Made by a program: the position numbers and the translations under genes. From Diplodia intermedia (lineage: Eukaryota > Ascomycota > Dothideomycetes > Botryosphaeriales > Botryosphaeriaceae): a stretch of 64,000 nucleotides of DNA. Positions within the stretch are counted from its first letter, which is position 1. Every line of letters starts with the position of its first letter. Where the stretch lies: NCBI GenBank assembly GCA_021495925.1, contig JAKEKT010000015.1, positions 186,001 through 250,000 of the forward strand, given 5' to 3'. The notes under the pieces were generated by a model that saw nothing but the letters and a program-made list of their open reading frames with translations, was not told the origin of the DNA and ran no database searches. Of the stretch, positions 11,289 through 21,337 are shown in pieces.

Positions 11289-13820
11289 TCAACCATCACT
11301 GCCGTACTTTTCTCTATTATCTGGCTCGGAAGGGGGTATTCTCGAAGGATCTTCCAGAGTCGAACCCGAGGCAAGGCCATCCTGCTCCGATGTCGACGCA
11401 GCCGCTTCGATTGCGTCCTGCGTCTGCTGGATATTGAACTTCTCACCATCCTCCCAAACGCCACTGCTCTCAAGCTCTCTTTCAACCTCCTGCAATGGGG
11501 CCATATCGATCTCACTTAGCAAGACCGACGACTGTTCCTTCTCCCCAAGAGTCGCCTGAACCCCGCGCAGCACATCCCATCTCAACCTTGCCACCCACCA
11601 GGCACCAAAATGGTCCGCCGGTCCTCGGATCAGCTCCCTCGAATCCATCAAACGCTTGCCGGCCTCCTCTTCCCACATCTGGTTCGCATAATCGATCATC
11701 TCCAAGATGGAGTAAGGGATGTTGGCAGCCGAGCGGCGGTTGTAGACACGAACGCTCCGGTAGCGCCCGAACAGATGGCTCAACTGCAAACGCAGCTCGA
11801 CCGTCATGAGCTTCGCACTGACGTACACGCCACGCCTACGGAGGGCCATGCAAAGCCGGAGCCCCTGGGCCCAGTAGTGCGGCGGTTTCTGGCTCTTGTC
11901 GGGATCGAGCGGGGCGGGGAGGACGAGGGCGCGGCGGACGCCCCACGCGATGAAGGCGCGCAGCTGTTGGTTCGTGAAGATCTGGCGGAGGGGATGGAGC
12001 GGGTTGGTTGGCGCGAGGGCGCGTTCGATGACTGGCTGCGACGCTTCCCGCTTGCGCTGGAGCACGCTTTGGAGCGTTCCCGGGCTGGCGGAGAAGCGGT
12101 CCGGCGAGTACCAGTCGGCGAGCCACAGCGCGAGCTTGGCGACTTCAGCGAAACGCTCCGTCATGCCGTAGCGCTTGAAGATCTCGATCCAGCGCTGGGG
12201 ACCCACATGCCCGCCGGCCACGAGCGTGCTGCGCATGATGTTTCCGATCAACGTCGTGTCGTCGTGGTCTAGGGCACCTGCGACAGGCGCTTTTCCTTTG
12301 GTTCTCGGACGGAGCTGGTACACTTGAAGTGCACTCAGAGACGCTTCTGTGAGGGAGATGCTCTGAGACAACATGTCTTCAAGAATCTTGCAGAGCATAT
12401 CTAGTAGCCGCAGAGAGGAAACCTTCCGCACCAAAAGGTTCCATTGCTCCCTGACCGGATCGTGGTGGAAGACGGTTAGAATGGCTAGAGTCCTATGCAC
12501 CTCGTCCCAACTCCCTCTCTCAATGAAGGTACTAAGCAGCTTGCGCTGCAGATCATGGTCCTCGAAAGCATCTGGATGCTGATCCGTCGTAGTCAACGCC
12601 CTGATGAGATCGTGCCGGCGAGTGTCAGCAAACTTCCGAAGAGCTTGAGAGTAGACGGATTGGCCAATAGAGATCCCTGCTTCATTCAACCTCTGAATGT
12701 TATAGGATATCTGCTCGGGGTCTACAATCCTCGAAGCCATTTCACGCAACGCCAGCGGGCCCACCTCGTCAACCCCAAACATGCCCAACCCGCGGATGAT
12801 GACGTCTATTGAGAATGCCTTGGTGGCGAAGATCCGGGCACAGAAGTGATCATCTATCTTCTTCGGTTGAACCCCATGTACTTCTCCAAGGACCCTATTC
12901 ATGCTTTCCCTGGAAAATCTCATGTTGTCATGGTCCTGAGAGTCAGCAGCAGTCTTGTGCTTGGTCCTCTGTGTTTGCCCATTGGCCAGCAAAACCTCCT
13001 GGACCGCCAGCTCTAGGGAGGAGTCCATGGAAGTCCCAGTTGGGAAGTCTTTCATCTTGATCAGCCATTTGTGACACCGGAGCGCCCTGCGCCAGAGGTT
13101 TCTGCTACAAAGGCGAGGGATCAGGACATCATAGACATCACGTTCGTGATTCCGAGTATAAATGTAAGTGAAGGCCTCCACAAAGGCATTGCTGTCGGCT
13201 CTGGAGGCAAATCGACGCATTGCACCATCTCGGGGAGGAAAAGCCTCGCACAACTTGTGATGCCACCTTTGAATGTCCTGGAACCTTGATTCGTGAAAGC
13301 AACGACCGATGATACTCTCGTACAGCGGCATGTAGAAAAGAGTTGTCCTCTCTTTCAAGTCCTCGGCATACGCGACCACATCAGAAAGTAATCGGTCATC
13401 ACCGAGGAAAATCTCCCACAGGGCTCGTGCGGAACGGCCGGTAGTTGGCAAGTCCACGTTGCTCTGCCTCAGCTCTTTCCAGACGGCCTGGACTCCGTCG
13501 CTTCCATGCAGCCTTTGTCTGAAATGTAGCGATTCGACCCATCTGTCGAAAGAGGTATCGACCCCATCCTGAGTGCCTTCGCCGCCGATACCTGGGGGCG
13601 AGCAGTGGCCAAAGGCATTGGTACCAGGATCTGCGCCCGATCCATGCTCATTCCCCTCTTGGTATGCCCTGGAAGAAGTAACGCGTTGTTGTCCAGTCGA
13701 GGCTTTCGTAGGAGGCAATCGGCATTGCGCGCGCGAGACGGAGAGTTCTTCGGTTATGAGCAGACGCAGAACTCGCAAGGTCGACGGTCGGGCGAGTAGC
13801 CGGTCCAATGCAGTGCGCAT
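11289..13820 (-). CDS. PPR-like mitochondrial protein (putative)
   Basis: Single exon, 843 aa from the ATG at 13820. The open frame extends upstream to a non-ATG codon at 13943, so an upstream exon cannot be excluded. The N terminus (MRTALDRLLARPSTLRVLRL) is Arg-rich, lacks acidic residues near the start and looks like a mitochondrial presequence. The body is a chain of helical pairs of pentatricopeptide type, for example FYMPLYESIIGRCFHESRF, DVYDVLIPRLCSRNLWRRAL, SVYSQALRKFADTRRHDLI and STFIERGSWDEVHRTLAILT. Fungal proteins of this build act on mitochondrial mRNA translation or stability. Assignment to a specific factor (for example a Cya5/Pet309 relative) is not possible here. The C-terminal 80 residues are acidic and disordered. 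Confidence 0.7.
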   Translation of the reverse strand: MRTALDRLLARPSTLRVLRLLITEELSVSRAQCRLPPTKASTGQQRVTSSRAYQEGNEHGSGADPGTNAFGHCSPPGIGGEGTQDGVDTSFDRWVESLHFRQRLHGSDGVQAVWKELRQSNVDLPTTGRSARALWEIFLGDDRLLSDVVAYAEDLKERTTLFYMPLYESIIGRCFHESRFQDIQRWHHKLCEAFPPRDGAMRRFASRADSNAFVEAFTYIYTRNHERDVYDVLIPRLCSRNLWRRALRCHKWLIKMKDFPTGTSMDSSLELAVQEVLLANGQTQRTKHKTAADSQDHDNMRFSRESMNRVLGEVHGVQPKKIDDHFCARIFATKAFSIDVIIRGLGMFGVDEVGPLALREMASRIVDPEQISYNIQRLNEAGISIGQSVYSQALRKFADTRRHDLIRALTTTDQHPDAFEDHDLQRKLLSTFIERGSWDEVHRTLAILTVFHHDPVREQWNLLVRKVSSLRLLDMLCKILEDMLSQSISLTEASLSALQVYQLRPRTKGKAPVAGALDHDDTTLIGNIMRSTLVAGGHVGPQRWIEIFKRYGMTERFAEVAKLALWLADWYSPDRFSASPGTLQSVLQRKREASQPVIERALAPTNPLHPLRQIFTNQQLRAFIAWGVRRALVLPAPLDPDKSQKPPHYWAQGLRLCMALRRRGVYVSAKLMTVELRLQLSHLFGRYRSVRVYNRRSAANIPYSILEMIDYANQMWEEEAGKRLMDSRELIRGPADHFGAWWVARLRWDVLRGVQATLGEKEQSSVLLSEIDMAPLQEVERELESSGVWEDGEKFNIQQTQDAIEAAASTSEQDGLASGSTLEDPSRIPPSEPDNREKYGSDG

Positions 13821-14099
13821 TGCCTGGTATGGTCGAGGTTCACGAAGGCGCCCTCCGACATGACATCGGAACGGTCGACAAGGGCGCAAAAGGGCGGCGG
13901 CGGGAGAGACGAATCTTCTTGTCCATGGACAAATCCGCGCCAAGGCATTTGATGCATCCGCGCCGGACGGGCGGTTGATCCGGGCTCCGGGCTTGGCGCG
14001 CTTCGCGATCAGTCGATACTACGACTCTGCCATTCCCAAGCTCACAGCCCATCCAATTGCACCCCTCTCCGCTCTTCCGCTTCCACCAACTCGATCACC
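13821..14099. promoter_or_regulatory. Divergent promoter region, PPR-like gene / COX7
   Basis: A 279 bp spacer between opposite start codons. Both flanking genes have a mitochondrial role, so a shared promoter is plausible. No specific site was recognised. Confidence 0.4.
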
Positions 14100-14620
14100 A
14101 TGGCCGGGTGAGTCGCCCCGCTGCTCCGCGATGCTCCCGATGCGCGCGCGCCCACTGCCCCCCGCGCCCTGGGACTCGACCGAGCCTGGCTGTCCCTTCC
14201 GTATCCCCGCAGCTTGCTAATTCCGGCGCAGCTTCGTCAACCGCGAGAACCGCGTTCCCTACTACCAGCGCCTCTTCCAGAAGCACGACGGCGTCAGGCA
14301 GTGGAACAAGGTGAGCTCCCCCGGATGTCCCCGCTGAACACCGCCGAACCGCACCCCCACGCCGAATTATACGTCATCCCGCATACCTTAAATCACATTA
14401 TGAAGAGGAGGCAGGACCGCTTTTTGTATCCCGGGCTGACATCTTTCGCCAGACCGCCCGCAGCAGGGCTATCCTCATGCCCTACAACATCATGCTCTGG
14501 GGTGGCTTCGCCGCCAGCATGTACATGATGTTCCGCCAGGTTCTGGTACGTTTGTTCTTCGATAGTCGTCCGCGGACCAATGCTGACGACGTATTACAGG
14601 GCAAGAAGACTTGGTACTAA
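14100..14620 (+). CDS. COX7: Cytochrome c oxidase subunit 7 (Cox7-like)
   Basis: Four exons: 14100-14107, 14232-14310, 14453-14545 and 14600-14620, giving a 66 aa protein. Exon 1 codes for only two and two-thirds codons. The sequence opens MAGFVNRENRVPYYQRLFQK, has the matrix-side segment HDGVRQWNKTARSRA, one transmembrane helix (ILMPYNIMLWGGFAASMYMM) and a short C terminus GKKTWY. This matches the layout of the fungal Cox7/VIIa small subunit of respiratory complex IV in the inner mitochondrial membrane. All three introns obey GT-AG and the frame closes. The gene is too small and split to appear as one ORF. Confidence 0.82.
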
Positions 14621-17600
14621 ATCAGCGCCAATCCGCGGCCGGGAGTCGTCGGGTGGTAACCTTGAGCATCCGCGCCTGTACAGTCTAGACAATCGATCCC
14701 TGCAACTCTATCCTCGTTTACACTTGAAGAGAGAATTCCGTGCTCTCATACTCGCTGCTGCATACTATTAATCGAACAGAAGTTTGCAATCTGCTGGGAA
14801 ATACCTGAATGCTCCGGACTCGCTAACATCAGTGGATGAATTCATCGAAACTGCGATTTACCTGGAACCCCTTCTAATGCGTTCATCGGCAGTGCTACAT
14901 CACAGATGGTGATTGTTTCCATGCCAATAGGACAAGTGCACGAACTCCCTACCGGCCGTGTTAAGTCGATTTGCTCTTCAATGACATGAACATCCATTGC
15001 ACCTGGCACACGAGAGCTCGCAGAAGCCGAAAGACGATCAAAACACGCAATCCTGCACAATTTGGAAATTTTCGGCGCGAAACGTTTGGTCCAATTACCC
15101 GGCTACCCAGCTGTAGTCCTTCCGGTTCCGGGCCGATGCCTTGTACTAACACGGGTTCACAAACGCTTCGGGCCGGGTCTATCACTCTCGTCACCATATT
15201 TCGGCTTTGATTTTGCGCCAGCAAACCCCTACACGAACGTACACCTGGCCAGGCCAGCAACTGGCGACATCATTTGCGCCTCGTCGGTAGCATGTGGTGC
15301 TCCGACAGCAAGATTGGTCGAGAGGCATTGTGTTCACAGTATGATGCGATCCCACTTTCAGGATTATGCCAGATTCAAGTGGTACGCAGCTGTGCCTAAG
15401 TGTTCCAGCGATGCCCCTAGTCTCTGGAACAACATGTAGGAGGCTGAAAATGGAGGAATGCGATGGTCCTCGTTGGCGAGGGGTAGCGACGTCTCACGGT
15501 GCGAGGGAATGCGAACGTCGTCTGTGTAGAGAAAAAGTTCCAACGTTCTTGTAAGCGCCTCTTCGAAATGGTCATGCTTTGAGGAAGGGACACGGGCTTA
15601 CTCGTCGCTTGAATGATCCACCAATGGCACCCGCAGTCACCCCACAGATTCCAGAACAACTCCATCAGGCCATCGCCGGGAGACCCTTCAAAGGATCACA
15701 CCCCTTGTTGGCTTTGCACTCTCAGTCGTGGCATCTGTCTCTTCTCTCGCGGTTGTCACCCGGTCGCCGGCCTTCGCCTGCTCCCGCGCTCCTCTGCACC
15801 TCAATCGGGTTAGGGTCGACGTGTTCGGTTCCGAGAGATCTGTTCACCGGCCACCTAGGTACCGCGGGTGGTGGCGCTGGCCATGCGACCACGCAAATTC
15901 CGTGACTACTGGATGCGAGAGTTCGATCGAGGCCACGGGAACGTGGGAACACGCGAGGGCGGGGCAATCGGGCTCTGGTGAGCAGACGGATGCAGCGGGC
16001 AGCAGGGATTGGCCTCCTTCGGGTCATGATCAGGAACGGACGCCACCTTCGTCCGTCAAACCACCCAAACGCCGAAGAATCAGGGAACACGCACCTGCTG
16101 CCTCGTCCACGGGCTGCGTACGTTCTAGCGCGTTCGGGGCGTGCGAGTCAAGCATGCCGGGCACGGCGAAACGTCGCTGAGGTCATATTGCCAATCGGCC
16201 AGGGCCCTTTTTCCCCGTCGTCCGTATGTCCGTCGTTCGTTCGTCCCCCCCGCGAGCGGCAGTTAAGTTTTTCTTCATCGGGGCGGGGGAGACGACAATC
16301 ATCGGCTGCGACGGTGTGGGAACCAGGTTGTCGGGCGCGTCCATGCAAGGAAGGTCATCCTTGCCAAGATGTTGCCATGGCCGCGCCTCCGAAGCCACGG
16401 AACTTGGCGCGTCCCCCCCATGGTCAAACAGGAAAACTGGAGAACTACTGGAGACCGCCAGAGATTGTCTCCGGATCTCCAGTGGGCGCGTGCCTGCTCA
16501 TCATTCATCTTGGAAATTTTTCACATACGGGGGCTCCGCAGTTGGGGTCGGGTGGGATCCCGTCCGAGCTGGCTGGCTGACTGACTGACTGGCCGGCTGG
16601 CGCACAGTCAAGGCCGGCCGGCCGAAAAGTGCCGATGGCTTTTTTTTTTTTTGACACCAAGAAACCTACCTGACGTAGGATCGCCACTTGCGAAACTCGA
16701 AAACGGCCGGCAAAAGCATCAAGCGCGAAGAGTGAAGGGACGAAAGAGCAGGGTTCCACGGAGTTTTAGTTGCATGGTGCAGGGGTGGGCCGGGCACGCG
16801 TCTGGGCTTTCGTACAACTTTCACCGCTTTTGGATATCAGTCCGGCAAATGTCGGGATTGCGTTTCCATTGCGGGCGCAAACAGCGGCGAACACCAAACG
16901 GCCTTGGACTCGTTTCGAGCAAGGCAAGTCTGTTTTGGCAAGGCGAGAGAGAGGCTTCGAAGAGAGGGGCTTTTCGAGCAGAAAATGTCTCACGACGTCA
17001 TACGATCGAGGCAGCTGAAGCAGTGAAGCGGTGCTTCCCCAGGATTTCTTCTCCGGATTTCTCAATGCGGCAGGGATCACGTGCACCGCAGCGCCGACAA
17101 CAGTGAGCAGTGGTGACGACTTGAAAAGCACTGGAGGGGAGCGTCTCCCTTTAGGGGCGCAGGAAGGGTCAGAAGGACAGGAATTGGCGGTTTGGGGGGC
17201 TTGAAATGGCCCCGAGCGTCGCCGGTTCGATTAAGGTTCCGGACGTCGCAGCGGCCAAGGGATGGCTTGCGGGAAAGGCTGCTTGGCTTGCCGCGTGCGG
17301 GAGATCGTGACGGGTAAGGCTGAGCATCGCGAGTTTAGCCAGAGAGTCGTGGTGGAATGCGCGATGTTGTTCGTCCGGGTAAGTGTTGGAGGCCCATGAT
17401 CTCCGCGGTCGCAGGCTGATTCCCGTGGGGAGGCGCAGGCGAGAGCGCGGAGCCCCCCTTTCTCTCCGCGCCCGCACTTTCTCCGGCGACGTGCCACGGG
17501 GAGCTCACCGCGCTCCGCCTGGAGAGCAGGAGTGGGGCCTGGAGTGCCGGCCTCGCGTCCAGAAATGCGCACGGCGCCGGCACTTGCCATCCACGACCAC

Positions 17601-18324
17601 CACCGCGCCCTTCACGCCACGATAATTGCCCGCGCTCCTCAGGCCGCGATGTGGGCCGCGTCGACCGCTGCGATCGCGTCGCCGCCCCGGCCCAAGCGCG
17701 CGCGGCAGCAGACAAGCAGCGGACAAGCGTGCGCAAGAGTCAGTCAAGCACGCCTCCCGCCCTTGGCTGACGGCAGCGCAGGCGCACATCTCAACAAAAG
17801 CGCGGGTAATCGGCGGCGGGCGTGGTGTCGGCAACGGCGCAGTAGCCGAGCAGCCACGGGCGCGGGTGGCAGCGCCTTGCTGCCGACGCGGCACGGCCGG
17901 CGACGACGGGGCCAGTCGTGTGCGGGCTGGGCTGGCCTGTGTGCAGAGGCGTTGAGCGCCCATCACCAGCCGCCGACATCACGCTACGGTTGGCTCATTG
18001 GGCGCCCGGAGCCGCAGTCACAACCTTCAGAGCCGGAGCACCCCACCAACACGCCTCGCAGCTCCGGGGCTAGCCCCCCAGCACCGCGCGACCATCCTCT
18101 GCAAATCGGGCCGGCGTCCAGCGAACGACGGGGCTCTCCAGTCCTCCGCAGCCCGGCCAGCGGGGCCCGGGGTGACCAGCTTCGTGCTCTCCACAGCAGT
18201 CCCCAGAGCCCGCGCCCATAAAGCCTCCCGAGCCCGCAGTCAAGGCGCTTCCTCCTTCCCCATTCACTCCTGCCTCCAATTCCTGGCACCCCCCGCCCTC
18301 CTTGATCCGGCAGCTCTTTCCACC
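14621..18324. other. Long intergenic region upstream of the sugar transporter
   Basis: 3.7 kb. It holds many short overlapping ORFs without recognisable families. A GGCT/GACT/GGCC-rich repeat patch lies at about 16566-16625, followed by a T12 run at about 16639-16650. Positions 17400-18300 are strongly GC-rich. It probably contains the promoter of the transporter at 18325. No gene can be supported. Confidence 0.45.
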
Positions 18325-20198
18325 ATGTCTGAGATCAAGCCCGAGGACAAAATCGCCGCCGATGCCTCCCACGTGGAGAAGCACGCGCCCGACAACAAGG
18401 AGCTGATCGAGGAGGCCGTCCGCACCGGCAGCGTCCCGGTCGTCAAGAGCGAGGCCGATGCCATTGCCAAGGCCAAGAACGGCAGCTGGGAGGTCGACGC
18501 TCTGATTCGCCAATTGGAGGACGACCACAAGGCCGAGGGCTACCACAAGGGCGTCTTCGACCTCGAGTTCAAGAACCCCAAGCACTTCACCTGGCTGCTG
18601 GTCACCTTCGCCTCCATGGGTGGCCTGCTCTCCGGCCTCGACCAGTCGCTGATCTCCGGCGCCAACCTCTTCCTGCCCGAGGATCTCGGCCTTACCGACT
18701 CGCAGAACAGTTTGGTCAACGCCGGCATGCCGCTCGGCGCCGTCGCCGGTGCCCTGCTGCTGTCGCCCGCCAACGAATGGTTCGGTCGTCGCTGGTCCAT
18801 CATCATCTCCTGCATCTTCTACACCATTGGTGGCGCGCTCTGCGCCGGTTCCATCAACTTCGCCATGATCGTCGTCGCCCGTCTCCTGCTCGGCGTTGGT
18901 GTTGGTCTCGAGGGTGGTACCGTCCCCGTCTACGTCGCCGAGACTGTCGAGAGGAGGCTTCGTGGAAACATGGTCTCCCTGTATCAGTTCAACATTGCTC
19001 TCGGTGAGGTCCTGGGTTACGTCGTTGCGGCCATCTTCTTGAAGGTCCCCGGCAACTGGCGCTACATCCTTGGCTCCTCTCTCGTCTTCTCCACCATCAT
19101 GCTTATTGGGTAAGCCGCCTCTCCAACCTTACACCTATGCAATGACTAACACTTTGACAGAATGCTCTTCATGCCCGAGTCCCCCCGTTTCTACATGCAC
19201 AAGGGCGAGACCCTCAAGGCCTTCAAGGTCTGGAAGCGCATCCGCGGCGTCGAGACTGCCGACTCGCGCGAGGAGTTCTTCGTCATGAAGGCTTCGCAGG
19301 AGCAGGAAGACGCCGAGGTCGCCGCGGGCGCCAGCAACAGGCGCTTCCCGTGGCTCGACTTCATCACGGTGCCGCGCGCCCGCCGCGCCATCATCTACGC
19401 CAACATCATGATCTTCCTCGGCCAATTCACCGGCATCAACGCCATCATGTATTACATGTCGGTGCTCATGAGCAACATCGGCTTCGACAAGATCCAGGCC
19501 AACTACATGTCGCTCGTCGGCGGCGGTTCGCTGCTGCTCGGCACCATCCCCGCCGTCCTGTACATGGAGCGCTGCGGTCGCCGCTTCTGGGCCATTGCCA
19601 TGCTGCCCGGCTTCTTCATCGGTCTCATCCTTTGCGGCGTGTCCGAGTACGGCGGCAGCGTCACTGCTCAGCAGGGTCTGTACCTCACCGGCATCATCAT
19701 CTACCAGGGCTTCTTCGGCTCCTACGCCACCCTCACATGGGGTAAGTCGGACAACTTTTTTTCCCACATCAGTTCAAAAAAAAAAAAAACGCACAATGCT
19801 AACGAACAAAATTTTCAGTCGTTCCCAGCGAATGCTACCCCACCTACCTCCGGTCGTACGGCATGACGACGTCGGACGGCTGGCTCTTCCTGTCGTCCTT
19901 CATCGTCACGTACAACTTCGACCGCATGATGAAGGCCATGACGCGCATCGGTCTCACGCTCGGCTTCTACGGCGGCATCGCCATCCTCGGCTGGTTCTAC
20001 CAGCTGTTCTTCATGCCCGAGACCAAGGACAAGACGCTCGAGGAGATCGACCTCATCTTCCAGAAGCCGACCCGCGAGATCGTGGCGGAGAACTGGGCCC
20101 AGGTCAAGGAAACCACGGCGGATATCCTTGCGTTCAGGTGGAAGAAGGTCTTTACGTTTGAGAAGCAGAGGGAGAACATTGGCGATGCTCCCCAGTAA
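18325..20198 (+). CDS. MFS sugar porter family transporter
   Basis: Exons 18325-19109, 19161-19741 and 19819-20198 give 581 aa. It has the sugar-porter layout with about 12 membrane segments. Residues 1-90 are a long hydrophilic N terminus, followed by TM1 (SMGGLLSGLDQSLISGANLF). The usual motifs follow: NEWFGRRW, VPVYVAETVERRLRG, PESPRFY, QFTGINAIMYYMS, MERCGRRF, VVPSECYPTYLRSYG and PETKDKTLEEID. Such proteins carry hexoses, polyols or inositol with protons across the plasma membrane; the substrate cannot be read from sequence. TM1 has GLDQSLISG where most members read GYDxGVISG. The second intron (19742-19818) contains an A13 run. Confidence 0.9.
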
Positions 20199-21337
20199 AT
20201 GGGTTATTTTGAGGGGGTGGTTTGCGATGATACCTTTTTTTTTTCTGTTCGTTTTCTTTTCCAAACGTTCACGCCTTCGATGTTCGATGGGTGGACGGAG
20301 AGGGGGGAAGGAAATCGAAGTTGCAGTGATGATACCAATATTATGAGCTTATGAACGTACACGGTTTGATTGCTGGCTGGCTGATCCCTCGTGATGTCTG
20401 CTACTTGTTGAGTTGCCCGATTGGGATTGGTTGATATCCTGCCAATGACGCGGAATTCGCTACTTCCATTCCAGAGTGCCATCCCTGCACCCTGCTAAAT
20501 GGACTCCCGAGCTCCTCTTCTGATCAATCATAGACCTCGGATACAGTGGGCACCGTCAGCCTCCCTGCTAGTATAAATCGACACAGTCGAGGGCTTCCTG
20601 ATTACGCGAGGACCTACAGCGAGCATCCACTTTAACGCTGTTGGCGGAAGTGGGTATGACCTTGCTCTGCGGCATTTCTGGGCAGCAGCCACATTTGACA
20701 CACAAGCAAGCGACGAATCCGATCAGTGTTGCATTGGCAGGCGCTGAGGCTGCAAGACTTGCGAGCACCCACCCCATCGGCGTTTCTCCTCGTCGAGTAA
20801 TCCGCGTCAAATGGCCACCGGCTCCGTATATGAGCTGGCGAAGCGTGAGACTGATCAGCAAGTAGTCTGCTTGTGCTGGCTGTCGGTATAATGAAGCCAA
20901 GGACTTTCACACGGCTCTCATGGTAAGTATTTGTAGCTCGTAGGCTTGCAGATCTTGGAGAAGATGAGGGAACCATTATACATGTGATTGCGTGGCTCCG
21001 CTGACATATTGTGGATGTGGGGCATATGGTTTGGACTTGGTCTTGGGGCCTGCCATAAGGCGTATTGCTGCCACTCCGCGTACCTGGAACGTTGGCAAAT
21101 CCATGGCGAAGTCTGGCTCCGGGAAGGCTGTGACAAAAAGGATTATGGAAATAAATTTCTCATGGATTATTTACAACGGTGGTCTTCAAAGGTAGGCCGG
21201 ATCAGAGAACATTTCCCGAAACCTTCATGAGCCATACCCTGGATATATTCTGTCCTGAGAACGACAGTGGCTGGACCTGAAGGTCCTATGGAAACATTCG
21301 CGCTGACTGAAAGCTCCATACTGACATCCGCACACCT
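20199..21337. other. Convergent intergenic region
   Basis: 1.1 kb between the 3' ends of the transporter (+) and the NLR gene (-). It contains T/A-rich runs just after the transporter stop. No ORF shows a recognisable family. Confidence 0.45.

Noticed and set aside
13821..13943. Extension of the PPR-like ORF upstream of its ATG
   Set aside because: The extra 41 codons begin at a TTG and do not improve the presequence. The ATG at 13820 is preferred, though an upstream exon is not excluded.
17222..17236. Second tRNA B-box-like sequence
   Set aside because: GGTTCGATTAA breaks the consensus at its end, and no acceptor stem pairs with upstream sequence.
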